Positions 35,721 through 43,779 of a stretch of DNA of 64,000 nt are shown piece after piece. This DNA is from Lysobacter enzymogenes (GTDB taxonomy: Bacteria; Pseudomonadota; Gammaproteobacteria; Xanthomonadales; Xanthomonadaceae). The stretch is taken from NCBI RefSeq assembly GCF_023617245.1, contig NZ_CP067396.1:5669001-5733000 (forward strand), written 5' to 3'. The first letter of the stretch is position 1, and every line of letters begins with the position of its first letter. Under the pieces are notes generated by a model. It did not search any database. It was not told where the DNA came from and saw only the letters and a program-made list of their open reading frames with translations. The position numbers and the translations under genes are program-made.

Positions 35721-35750
35721 CGCAAGACCCCAGGCAGTGTAGAGCCCGTC

Positions 35751-37388
35751 TTGGCGCGAACAACGTCCGTCCTGCAACGCTATGGTTCGGCCCTGCTACT
35801 GGCGCTGGCGGCGCCGGCCGTGCCTGCCCAGGCGGTGGCGGACGCGACCGCGCAGCTGGAACGCGGCAACGGGCCCGAGCCGAGCACGCTGGACGCGCAC
35901 CGCTGCCAGGAAGTCGCCTGCGGCAACGTGCTGCGCGACCTGTACGAAGGGCTGGTGACCGAGGACGCGCAGGGCCGGCTGGTGCCGGGCATCGCCGAGC
36001 GCTGGACGGTCTCGGCCGACGGCCGCACCTGGACCTTCGTCCTGCGTCCGGGCCTGCGCTGGAGCAACGGCGAAGCGCTCGACGCGGCGCAGGTGGTCGC
36101 CAGCTTCCGCCGCGCCTTCGCTCCGGCCACCGCGGCGCCGTTCGGCGAACTGTTCGACGCGCTCGACGGCGCCCAGGCGGTGCAGGCCGGCAAGCTCGCG
36201 CCCGAACGGCTCGGGGTCGGCGCGCCGGACCCGCGCACGGTGGTGTTCCGGCTCACCCGCAGCGCCTCGCTGCCGGCGCTGCTGACCCTGCCGATCGCGT
36301 TTCCGGTCTACCTGCCCGCGGTCGAACGGCACGGCGCGCAGCACACCCAGCCGGGCCGGTTGGTGTCCAACGGCGCCTACCGCCTCGCCAGTTGGACGCC
36401 GCAGGCGAATCTGGTCGTCGAGAAGAACCCGCAGTTCCACGACGCCGCCCGCGTCGCCTTGCCGCGGGTGCGCTTCCACGTCACCGAGGACGCCGCCGCC
36501 GAACTGCAGCGCTTCGCCGCCGGCGACCTGGACATCACCGAGGTGGTGCCGCCGCAGCCGCTGCCGGCGCTGCGCGCGCGCTTCGGCGAGCAGCTGCGGC
36601 TGTCGCCGTACCTGGGCGCGTTCTGGCTCGGCTTGAACACCACCCAGCCGCCGTTCCGTCCGGCCTGCGCCAGCGCGCGCTGCGCCGAACAGGCGCTGGC
36701 GCTGCGGCGCGCGCTGACCATGGCGATCGACCGCGACAAACTCACCCGCTACGTCACCGGCCTCGGCGAAACCCCGGCCTACGGCATCGTGCCGCCGGGC
36801 ATCGCCGGCTACGCGCCGGCGGCGATGCCGTGGGCATCGTGGACGCAGGCGCAACGCGAGGCGCATGCGCGCGCCTTGTACCGCCACGCGGGTTACTCGC
36901 CCGAACGTCCGTTGGTGCTGGAGCTGCGCTACAACACGTCCACCCCGCACCGGCGCCTGTCGCTGGCGGTGGCGGCGATGTGGAAGCAGACCCTCGGCGT
37001 GCAGGTGCGCCTGCGCAACGAAGAATGGAAAGTGTTCGTGCAGAACCGCAAGCAGCGCGCGATCACCCAGGCGTTCCGCGGCGGCTGGATCGGCGATCTG
37101 CCCGACGCGCGCAACTTCCTCGCCGCGTTCGCCAACGACGGCCCGCTGAACTGGATGGGCTACGACGACGCCGGCTATCGCGAGCGCCTCGCCCGCGCCG
37201 ACGCGGCGGCCACCGAAGCGGCGCGCAACGCCTGGCTGCGCGCGGCCGAGCAGCGCCTGCTCAACGACAACGCGGCGATTCCCTTGTACTTCTACACTTC
37301 CAAGCACCTGGTCTCGCGGCGCGTGCGCGGGTTCCAGGCCAATGCGCTGGACCGCCACGCCAGCCGCTGGCTGAGCCTGTCGCCATGA
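35751..37388 (+). CDS. Periplasmic oligopeptide-binding protein (OppA/DppA family)
   Basis: This 545-residue SBP family 5 protein binds peptides or similar solutes in the periplasm. The signal peptide MARTTSVLQRYGSALLLALA ends near PAQA-VAD. GPEPSTLDAHRCQEVACGNV, RDLYEGLVTEDAQGRLVPGI and LRPGLRWSNGEALDA form the family signature block. The C-terminal part has FRGGWIGDLPDARNFLAAF, the usual peptide-backbone strand. I chose TTG 35751 because a -10 lies between it and the upstream ATG 35700. Two Cys pairs (HRCQEVAC and ACASARC) resemble those of many OppA proteins. The stop overlaps the next ATG by 4 bp. Confidence 0.9.
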   Translation: MARTTSVLQRYGSALLLALAAPAVPAQAVADATAQLERGNGPEPSTLDAHRCQEVACGNVLRDLYEGLVTEDAQGRLVPGIAERWTVSADGRTWTFVLRPGLRWSNGEALDAAQVVASFRRAFAPATAAPFGELFDALDGAQAVQAGKLAPERLGVGAPDPRTVVFRLTRSASLPALLTLPIAFPVYLPAVERHGAQHTQPGRLVSNGAYRLASWTPQANLVVEKNPQFHDAARVALPRVRFHVTEDAAAELQRFAAGDLDITEVVPPQPLPALRARFGEQLRLSPYLGAFWLGLNTTQPPFRPACASARCAEQALALRRALTMAIDRDKLTRYVTGLGETPAYGIVPPGIAGYAPAAMPWASWTQAQREAHARALYRHAGYSPERPLVLELRYNTSTPHRRLSLAVAAMWKQTLGVQVRLRNEEWKVFVQNRKQRAITQAFRGGWIGDLPDARNFLAAFANDGPLNWMGYDDAGYRERLARADAAATEAARNAWLRAAEQRLLNDNAAIPLYFYTSKHLVSRRVRGFQANALDRHASRWLSLSP

Positions 37389-38113
37389 ACGCGCGCGCCG
37401 CCAAGCCCACGCCGCACGCGCGCAGCCGCCATCCCGAAGCGCACCGCTCCGAGCGCGTGGGCTGGCTGCGCGCGGCCGTGCTCGGCGCCAACGACGGCAT
37501 CGTCTCGGTCGCCGGGCTGGTGGTCGGCGTCGCCGCCAGCGGCGCGGACGCGGCGGCCATCCTCACCTCCGGCATCGCCGGCACCGTGGCCGGGGCGATG
37601 TCGATGGCCGCGGGCGAATACGTGTCGGTGCGCTCGCAGGCCGACACCGAGCGCGCCGACATCGCGGTGGAAAAACGCGAACTGGCCGAGGACCCGCACG
37701 GCGAACTCGAAGAGCTGGCGCGCATCTACGTGCAACGCGGGCTGACCGCGGATCTGGCGCGGGAAGTCGCGCGCCAGCTCACCGCGCACGATGCGCTCGC
37801 CAGCCACGCGCGCGACGAACTCGGCATCACCGACACCCTGCGCGCGCGGCCGGTGCAGGCGGCGCTGGCCTCGGCCGGCGCCTTCGTCGGCGGCGCGGCG
37901 CTGCCGATCGCCGCGGTGGTGCTGGCGCCGCACCCACACGTGCAGCCGGTGGCGATCGTGACCACCCTGGTCGCGCTGTCGGTGTCCGGCGCGCTCGCGG
38001 CCTGGGCCGGCGGCGCGCGGATGCTGCGCGGCGCGCTGCGGGTGACGTTCTGGGGCGCGATGGCGATGGCCGCGGCGACCGCGGTCGGCCACCTGTTCGG
38101 CGTGCGGGTCTGA
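37385..38113 (+). CDS. VIT1/CCC1-family Fe/Mn transporter
   Basis: This 242-residue inner-membrane protein belongs to the vacuolar iron transporter family (DUF125). WLRAAVLGANDGIVSVAGLV is the first helix with its conserved Asp. TSGIAGTVAGAMSMAAGEYVS carries the metal-site Met/Gly-rich helix. A soluble, Glu-rich middle segment (KRELAEDPHGELEELARIY) would bind metal, and three C-terminal helices follow. Relatives export Fe(II) or Mn(II). It overlaps the oppA stop (ATGA) and shares a base with the oppB start, so it is translated as part of that operon, which is unusual. Confidence 0.92.
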   Translation: MNARAAKPTPHARSRHPEAHRSERVGWLRAAVLGANDGIVSVAGLVVGVAASGADAAAILTSGIAGTVAGAMSMAAGEYVSVRSQADTERADIAVEKRELAEDPHGELEELARIYVQRGLTADLAREVARQLTAHDALASHARDELGITDTLRARPVQAALASAGAFVGGAALPIAAVVLAPHPHVQPVAIVTTLVALSVSGALAAWAGGARMLRGALRVTFWGAMAMAAATAVGHLFGVRV

Positions 38114-39045
38114 TGCACGCGGCGCCGCGACTGCTGCGCCTGGGCGGCCGCCTGCTGGAAGCGGCGATCACCCTGTGGCTGCTCGGCACGCTGTGCTTCG
38201 TCCTGCTGCGCGCCGCGCCGGGCGGCCCGTTCGACACCGAGAAGGCGGCGCCGCCGGAAGTGCAGGCGGTGCTCGATGCGCAGTACCGGCTCGACCAACC
38301 GCTGCTCCTGCAATACCTGGGCTGGTTCGGCGACGCGCTGCGCGGCGACCTGGGGCCCTCGTTCCAGTACCCCGACTACACCGTCAACCAGCTGATCGCC
38401 AACGCGCTGCCGGTGTCGGCGCTCAACGGCGGCCTGGCGCTGCTGCTGGCCTTGCTGTTCGGCGTGGGCCTGGGCGCGTGGGCGGCGCTGCGCGCCGGCG
38501 GCTGGACCGACCGCGCGCTGATGCTGCTGGCCGGGCTCGGCCTGGCGATCCCGAAGTTCGTGGTCGCGCCGCTGCTGGTGCTGCTGTTCGCGGTGACCCT
38601 GCACTGGCTGCCGGCCGGCGGCTGGGGCGAATGGGACAACGTGGTGCTGCCGGTGATCGCGCTGGCCCTGCCCAACATCGCCTATTGCGCGCGGCTGACC
38701 CGCGCCTCGCTGCTGGACACGCTGTCGGCCGACTACCTGCGCGCCGCGCGCGCCCGCGGCCTGTCGGAAACCCGGCTGCTGTTCGCCCATGCGCTCAAGC
38801 CGGCGCTGTTGCCCGTGGCGGCGTGGCTGTCGCCGGCGCTGATCAACGTGGTCACCGGTTCGGCGGTGGTCGAGCAGGTGTTCGGCATCCCCGGCATGGG
38901 GCGTTATTTCGTCCAGGGCGCGCTCAATCGCGACTACACCCTGGTGCTGGGCGTGGTGCTGGCGATCGGGGCGTTGATCGTGGCGATCAATGTGTTGGTG
39001 GATGCGCTGCGGGGGTGGATGGATCCGCGGCTGGAGCAGGGTTGA
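38113..39045 (+). CDS. Peptide ABC transporter permease (OppB/DppB family)
   Basis: This 310-residue inner-membrane permease has an N-terminal helix (AAITLWLLGTLCFVLLRAAP), the OppB-type periplasmic block LDQPLLLQYLGWFGDALRGD and the EAA cytoplasmic loop (TLSADYLRAARARGLSETRL). The C-terminal GSAVVEQVFGIPGMGRYFVQ is the family signature. Its start overlaps the VIT1 stop by one base. No OppC-type permease or ATPase follows; the next gene is a LacI regulator with its own promoter. The missing partners must be encoded elsewhere, or the system is incomplete. Confidence 0.93.
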   Translation: MHAAPRLLRLGGRLLEAAITLWLLGTLCFVLLRAAPGGPFDTEKAAPPEVQAVLDAQYRLDQPLLLQYLGWFGDALRGDLGPSFQYPDYTVNQLIANALPVSALNGGLALLLALLFGVGLGAWAALRAGGWTDRALMLLAGLGLAIPKFVVAPLLVLLFAVTLHWLPAGGWGEWDNVVLPVIALALPNIAYCARLTRASLLDTLSADYLRAARARGLSETRLLFAHALKPALLPVAAWLSPALINVVTGSAVVEQVFGIPGMGRYFVQGALNRDYTLVLGVVLAIGALIVAINVLVDALRGWMDPRLEQG

Positions 39046-39047
39046 TC

Positions 39048-39133
39048 GGGGGACCGGGGACCCGGGACCGGGTAAAGCCGCGGACAACGCTTTTGCTCTT
39101 GCCCGGGTCCCCGGTCCCGGGTCCCCGGTCCCC
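39048..39133. repeat. Long GC hairpin upstream of the LacI regulator
   Basis: The arms (about 39048-39072 and 39102-39133) contain a perfect 24-bp inverted repeat of the form GGGGACCGGGGAC...GTCCCCGGTCCCC, with a 30-36-base loop. It ends 2 bases before the -10 of the regulator, so it overlaps the -35 region. It may also terminate the oppB transcript. Confidence 0.7.
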
Positions 39134-39135
39134 GC

Positions 39136-39141
39136 TACACT
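39136..39141 (+). promoter_or_regulatory. -10 element of a leaderless LacI-gene promoter
   Basis: TACACT, preceded by CGC, ends 6 bases before the ATG. The start codon would be at the 5' end of the message. Confidence 0.5.
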
Positions 39142-39147
39142 CCCGCC

Positions 39148-40176
39148 ATGCGCAAAAAGACCAAAGCCACCTCGGTCGACATCGCCCACCTGGCCGGCGT
39201 CTCCCAGGCCACGGTCTCGCGCGTGCTCAGCGGCAGTCCGCTGGTCAACGCCGAGACGCGCAAGCGGGTCGAGGCGGTGGTGCGCGAGCTCAACTACAAG
39301 GTCGACCGCCACGCCTCCAGCCTGCGCCGGCAGCGCTCGGGAACGCTGGCGCTGCTGCTGTTCGAGGACCCGACTCCGGACGAGTCGCACATCAACCCGT
39401 TCTTCCTGTCGATGCTCGGCTCGATCACCCGCGCCTGCGCGCGCCACGGCCAGGACCTGCTGATCTCGTTCCAGCAACTCTCCGACGACTGGGCCGCCGA
39501 CTACGAGGACAGCATGAAGGCCGACGGCCTGATCCTGCTCGGCTACGGCGATTACCTGGCCTACCAGGGCAAGCTGCAGCGGCTGGTCGAACAGGGCACC
39601 CGCTTCGTGCGCTGGGGCGCGGTGCTGCCGGACCAGCCGGGGCTGTCGATCGGCTGCGAGAACCTCGGCGGCGGGCGCCAGGCCGGCGCGCACCTGGTCG
39701 CGCTCGGGCGGCGGCGGGTGGCGTTCCTCGGCGACGCGTCCAGCCACTACCCTGAATTCCTCGACCGCTTCCTCGGCTGCGAGCAGGCCTTGAACGACGC
39801 CGGGCTGGCGCTGGACCGCGCGCTGCAGGTCGATGCGGAAAGTTCGGAGGACGCCGGCCATGCCGCCGCGCTGGAACTGCTGGCGCGCGGCCTGCCGTTC
39901 GACGCGGTGTTCGCCGCCAGCGACCTGATCGCGATCGGCGCGATGCGCGCGCTGACCGAGCGCGGGCTGCGCGTGCCCGAGGACGTGTCGGTGATCGGCT
40001 TCGACGACCTGCCGATGGCGCGGTTCGCGCATCCGCCGCTGACGACGGTGTTCCAGGACACCAAGCAGGCGGGCGAGTTGCTGGTCGAGGCGTTGATGCG
40101 GTTGATCCGCGGCGAGGATGCCGCGAGCCAGCGCTTGCCGACGACGTTGGTGGTGCGCAAGTCTTGCGGGGGCTGA
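39148..40176 (+). CDS. LacI-family regulator of the maltodextrin module
   Basis: This 342-residue repressor has an N-terminal helix-turn-helix (SVDIAHLAGVSQATVSRVLS) and hinge (VVRELNYKVDRHASSLRRQ). The sugar-binding domain has HINPFFLSMLGSITRACARH and VIGFDDLPMARFAHPPLTTV. It is encoded close to the alpha-amylase/MFS/TonB receptor/alpha-glucosidase cluster and probably controls it through the operator pair at 46703-46777, which has the ATACGTAT core expected of LacI proteins. Its own start is 6 bases after TACACT, so it is probably leaderless. Maltose or maltodextrin as effector is inferred from neighbours. Confidence 0.92.
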   Translation: MRKKTKATSVDIAHLAGVSQATVSRVLSGSPLVNAETRKRVEAVVRELNYKVDRHASSLRRQRSGTLALLLFEDPTPDESHINPFFLSMLGSITRACARHGQDLLISFQQLSDDWAADYEDSMKADGLILLGYGDYLAYQGKLQRLVEQGTRFVRWGAVLPDQPGLSIGCENLGGGRQAGAHLVALGRRRVAFLGDASSHYPEFLDRFLGCEQALNDAGLALDRALQVDAESSEDAGHAAALELLARGLPFDAVFAASDLIAIGAMRALTERGLRVPEDVSVIGFDDLPMARFAHPPLTTVFQDTKQAGELLVEALMRLIRGEDAASQRLPTTLVVRKSCGG

Positions 40177-40243
40177 AGGGCCGACAGGCCTTGTATCGCG
40201 TCGCGTCGCCTCACGTCGTATCGCACCCTCGCACCCTCGCACC

Positions 40244-40352
40244 GTCATTCCGGCGAAAGCCGGAATCCATTTTGACTTTGCGCTGCGGTCGGCCGGGCGA
40301 GAGCGACGACAAAGGCAACGGCAAGTTGGATTCCGGCTTTCGCCGGAATGAC
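40244..40352. repeat. Inverted pair of GTCATTCC hairpin repeats (109 bp)
   Basis: GTCATTCCGGCGAAAGCC at 40244 is mirrored by a copy ending GGCTTTCGCCGGAATGAC at 40352. Each arm is itself a hairpin (CCGGC-GAAA-GCCGG). This outer element also bounds the two composite repeats; here it occurs alone, around about 58 bp including a GGCAAC-like tract. It fills the gap after the LacI gene. Confidence 0.75.
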
Positions 40353-40407
40353 GGGCTGGGGGATCGGGGCTTTGGGGAGCTACGGCGGGGCTACGCGGCT
40401 TCGGTTG

Positions 40408-40431
40408 GTCGCGGCTCGCGCCGCTCCTGCA
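40408..40431. repeat. Single REP unit, copy f
   Basis: One unit, GCTCGCGCCGCTCCTGCA, lacks a partner and has TGCA in place of TACA. It ends 21 bp from the amylase stop. Confidence 0.75.
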
Positions 40432-40452
40432 GGTAGCGGACCGACGAGACGC

Positions 40453-42144
40453 TCAGCGCTTGCGCGCCCGCGCCATCGCTTGGTCCAGCGCCGCGACCAG
40501 ATCCGCGCGGCGCGCCGGCGCATCGAGCAGATACACCTCCACGCCATGCGCCGGCACCGATGCGCGCAGCGTGCCGCCCTCGCCGACCGCGACCTCGCCA
40601 CCGCCCAGCGCCGCGCGCCAGCGGCCGGCCTGCAGGTATTCGCCGACCGCGAACTGCGCCGGCGCATCGCCCTTATTGAGCAGCACCAGCGCGATCTGGG
40701 CGACGCCCGCGTGTTCGTACACGCGATAGAACGCGGCTCGGTCGCCCTGCAGCGATACGTTCAGCTGCAGACCGCGCTGCAGCGCCGGCGAGTCCCGCCG
40801 CACCGTGGCGACGCGCTTGAGCGCGACGCGGATCGGATGCGAGCGCGCCGCGTCCACGCGCGGCTGGCCGAAGTAGTTGCGATTGCCGGCATGCTCGGCG
40901 CGCCCGCGCTCGAACCCGATCTCGGAGCCGTAGTAGATCACCGGAATCCCGCGCGCGGTGAACAGCCAGTTGTGCGCGTCGATGAAGCCGTCGTCGCTGG
41001 CGTCCAGGCGCGGCATGTCGTGGTTGTCGTAGAAGGTCATCAGCTCGTACGGATTCGCGTACGGCCCGCCTTGCAGGTACAACCGCTCCTCCAGCCGCGC
41101 ATAGTCGGCGCGGGGCTTGCCGAACACGTCGGCCAGCCGCTCCTTGAGCGGGAAATCCAGCACGCTGACGCCGCCGTTGCCGGCCCAGGTGAACGGCGCG
41201 ATGTTCTCCGGCTTGTAGTCGAAGGCCTCGCCGAACATGAACAATCCCGGCCGTTTTGCGCGCATGCGCGCGGCGAATTCGCGCCAGAACGCCAGCGGCA
41301 TGTGGCGGATGGTGTCGATGCGGAACGCGTCGGCGCCCTGGTCGAGCCACTGCGAGTAAGCGCCGACGAAATAGTCCATCGCCGCCGGATTGGTGTCGTC
41401 GATGTTCGACAGCTGGACCAGGTCGCGTTCGTTGTGAAAGAAACGATGCAGCGGGTCGTGCGCGGGATCGAGTCGTTCCGGCGCCAGGTTCTGGTGATCG
41501 GCTACCAACTCGCCGTCGCGGTAGATCCGCCCGTACTTGGCCTGCGGCTTGCGCATCGTGAACGACGGCGAGCCGTGATTGGCGACGATGTCGAGGACGG
41601 TCTTGAGCCCGTGCTGCTTCAGCCCGCGGGTCAGTGCGGCGAAGTCGAGTCCCGGGCTCGGCAGGTGCTCGTCGAGGCGATAGAAGTCCACGCCCCAATA
41701 GCCGTGGTAACCGGTCTTGCCGCGGTCCTGGAACGCGCCGCCCCAGGTCACCGCATCGCCGCCGGTGAAGGCCTCGTCGGGATTGTCGACGATCGGCGTC
41801 AGCCACACCGCGCCGAAGCCCATGTCGCGGATGTAGCCCGCATTGTCGAGCAGGCCCTTGAAGTCGCCGCCGAGGTAGCCGATGTTGTCGCTCTCGCCCG
41901 CGGGCGCGCCGGGCACCGGCCGGTCGAAGCTGCGCGTGTCCGGGTCCGGCCCGCCTTGCTCGCGCTGGTCGTTGCCGGCGTCGCCGTTGACGAAGCGGTC
42001 GGTGACGACGAAGTACACCGCCTCGCTCGCCATCGGCGCCAGGGTGCCGTAGTAATCGCGTTGCGGCGGCGCTTCGCGCGCGCCGCCGCCGTGCGCGCAC
42101 GCGGCCAGCGCGAGGCTCAGCGCGGCCAGCAGCAGCGGCCTCAC
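40453..42144 (-). CDS. GH13 alpha-amylase, lipoprotein
   Basis: This 563-residue protein starts with a lipoprotein signal (RPLLLAALSLALAAC; lipid-modified Cys at about residue 16), so it sits in the periplasm or outer membrane. The GH13 (alpha/beta)8 motifs are all present: DIVANH (region I), ADAFRIDTIRH (region II, nucleophile Asp), FMFGEAFDYK (region III, acid/base Glu) and FYDNHD (region IV, transition-state Asp). A beta-sandwich C-domain follows. The start is GTG overlapping the MFS stop (GTGA). It would shorten maltodextrins for import. The exact subfamily is not certain. Confidence 0.93.
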   Translation of the reverse strand: MRPLLLAALSLALAACAHGGGAREAPPQRDYYGTLAPMASEAVYFVVTDRFVNGDAGNDQREQGGPDPDTRSFDRPVPGAPAGESDNIGYLGGDFKGLLDNAGYIRDMGFGAVWLTPIVDNPDEAFTGGDAVTWGGAFQDRGKTGYHGYWGVDFYRLDEHLPSPGLDFAALTRGLKQHGLKTVLDIVANHGSPSFTMRKPQAKYGRIYRDGELVADHQNLAPERLDPAHDPLHRFFHNERDLVQLSNIDDTNPAAMDYFVGAYSQWLDQGADAFRIDTIRHMPLAFWREFAARMRAKRPGLFMFGEAFDYKPENIAPFTWAGNGGVSVLDFPLKERLADVFGKPRADYARLEERLYLQGGPYANPYELMTFYDNHDMPRLDASDDGFIDAHNWLFTARGIPVIYYGSEIGFERGRAEHAGNRNYFGQPRVDAARSHPIRVALKRVATVRRDSPALQRGLQLNVSLQGDRAAFYRVYEHAGVAQIALVLLNKGDAPAQFAVGEYLQAGRWRAALGGGEVAVGEGGTLRASVPAHGVEVYLLDAPARRADLVAALDQAMARARKR

Positions 42145-43643
42145 GCGCGCACCCGCGGCGCCGGCTCGCGCACCCACAGCGTGCAGGCGCCGGCGACGAA
42201 CAGGCTGACCCCGCCGATCGCCAGCGCCGCCGCCGGCTGGCCGCCGAACAGGTGCTTGATCAGGAACCCGAGCAGGCTCGCCGCGACCAGCTGCGGGATG
42301 ACGATGAAGAAATTGAAGATGCCCATGAACACGCCCATCTTCGCCGCCGGCACGCTGTCGGACAGCAGCGCGTACGGCAGCGACAGGATCGAGGCCCAGG
42401 CGAAGCCGACGCCGACCATCGACAGCAGCAGCATCTGCGGATCGCGCAGCAGCGCCACCGAAATCAGCCCGGCGCCGCCGAGCGCGAGGTTGAACACATG
42501 GCTGCGGCGCAGGCCCCAGCGCCGCGCCATCGGCGCGATCGCGATCGCCGCCAGCGCGGCGAAGCCGTTGTAGGCGGCGAACAGCACGCCGACCCAGTTG
42601 GCGCCTTCGTTGTAGGCGGCCGAGGCGGTGTCGCTGGTGTGGTAATGCAGCTGGGTGACCGCCGGCGTGGTGTAGATCCACATCGCGAACAAGGCGAACC
42701 AGGAGAAGAATTGGACCACCGCCAGCCGCGCCATCGTCGACGGCATCGCGCCGACGTCGTCCATCACCCGGGCGAAACCGTGCTCGTCGCGGATCGCCCC
42801 GCGCACCAGCAGAGCCAACCCGAACGCGGCGATCAGCGCCGCCAGCACGTACAGCTGGCGGTCGAGCCTGAGCATGGAGATCGCGGTCGCGCAGATTCCG
42901 CCGACCACCACCCAGGATGCGCCGAACAGCAGGCAGCGGACCCGGTCGCGCTCGGGCGCGGCCTCGGCCGCCGGCGCCTCGTCGAAGGCCTGCAACTGCT
43001 GCGGCGGGTACTCGCGCGTGCGCAGCACGGTCCAGCCGACCGACAGCAGCAGCACCGCGCCGCCGAAGTAGAACGAATAGCGCACCGTGTCGGGCACCGC
43101 GCCGGCGGCGGCGGTGTTGCCGACGCCCAGGTGCGCGAGCAGGTACGGCAGCAGGCTCGCCACCACCGAGCCGACGCCGATGAAGAAGCTCTGCATCGCG
43201 TAACCGGCGGGACGCTGCTGCTGCGGCAGCTGGTCGCCGACGAAGGCGCGGAACGGCTCCATCGAGATGTTGATCGAGGCGTCGAGCACCCACAGCAGGC
43301 CGGCGGCGATCCACAGCGTCGGCGAGTTCGGCATCGCGATCAGCGCCAGCGTGGCCAGGATCGCGCCGATCAGGAAGTACGGGCGGCGCCGGCCCAGGCC
43401 GGTCCAGGTGCGGTCGGACAGGTAGCCGACGATGGGCTGCACGATCAGCCCGGTCAGCGGCGCGGCGATCCACAGCATCGGGATGTCGTCGATCGACGCG
43501 CCCAGGGTCTGGAAGATGCGGCTGACGTTGGCGTTCTGCAGGGCGAAGCCGAACTGGATGCCGAGGAAGCCGAAGCACATGTTCCAGATCTGCCAGAACG
43601 TCAGCTGCGGCTTGCGGGTCGGCGCGTCGGGGCGGTCGGTCAT
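42141..43643 (-). CDS. MFS sugar transporter, SLC45/GPH-like, probable maltose uptake
   Basis: This 500-residue protein has 12 predicted helices and motifs of the SLC45-like sugar transporter group: WNMCFGFLGIQFGFALQNAN at the first helix, PIVGYLSDRTWTGLGRRRPY in the loop after helix 2, and WIYTTPAVTQLHYHTSD in the second half. Bacterial relatives next to amylases carry maltose or maltodextrins by proton symport. It overlaps the amylase start, and a strong hairpin and 136 bp separate it from the TonB receptor gene upstream. The substrate is inferred. Confidence 0.9.
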   Translation of the reverse strand: MTDRPDAPTRKPQLTFWQIWNMCFGFLGIQFGFALQNANVSRIFQTLGASIDDIPMLWIAAPLTGLIVQPIVGYLSDRTWTGLGRRRPYFLIGAILATLALIAMPNSPTLWIAAGLLWVLDASINISMEPFRAFVGDQLPQQQRPAGYAMQSFFIGVGSVVASLLPYLLAHLGVGNTAAAGAVPDTVRYSFYFGGAVLLLSVGWTVLRTREYPPQQLQAFDEAPAAEAAPERDRVRCLLFGASWVVVGGICATAISMLRLDRQLYVLAALIAAFGLALLVRGAIRDEHGFARVMDDVGAMPSTMARLAVVQFFSWFALFAMWIYTTPAVTQLHYHTSDTASAAYNEGANWVGVLFAAYNGFAALAAIAIAPMARRWGLRRSHVFNLALGGAGLISVALLRDPQMLLLSMVGVGFAWASILSLPYALLSDSVPAAKMGVFMGIFNFFIVIPQLVAASLLGFLIKHLFGGQPAAALAIGGVSLFVAGACTLWVREPAPRVRA

Positions 43644-43739
43644 GGCGGGAAGTCTGGCACGGGGCGCGCGCGGCGACGCGGGATGGCGGCCGCAACGCGG
43701 CGCGCCCGCCGCCGCGTCGCCCCGCGGGCGACGACGGCT

Positions 43740-43772
43740 GCGGCCCCGCGTCCGTGGCGGACGCGGGGCCGC
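43740..43772 (-). terminator. Strong hairpin between TonB receptor and MFS genes
   Basis: A perfect 15-bp stem (GCGGCCCCGCGTCCG paired with CGGACGCGGGGCCGC) with a TGG loop begins 8 bp after the receptor stop. No T tract follows. It probably protects the receptor message or weakens read-through into the transporter and amylase genes. Confidence 0.55.
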
Positions 43773-43779
43773 GCGGCGA

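Noticed and set aside
35700..35750. ATG 35700 as the start of the oppA-like gene
   Set aside because: A -10-like TACAAT lies downstream of it, and the extra residues would precede an otherwise normal signal peptide.
34223..38113. A 1296-codon plus-strand frame covering antisense gshA and the oppA region
   Set aside because: It is antisense to gshA, then out of frame with oppA. Only its last part coincides with the real VIT1 gene.
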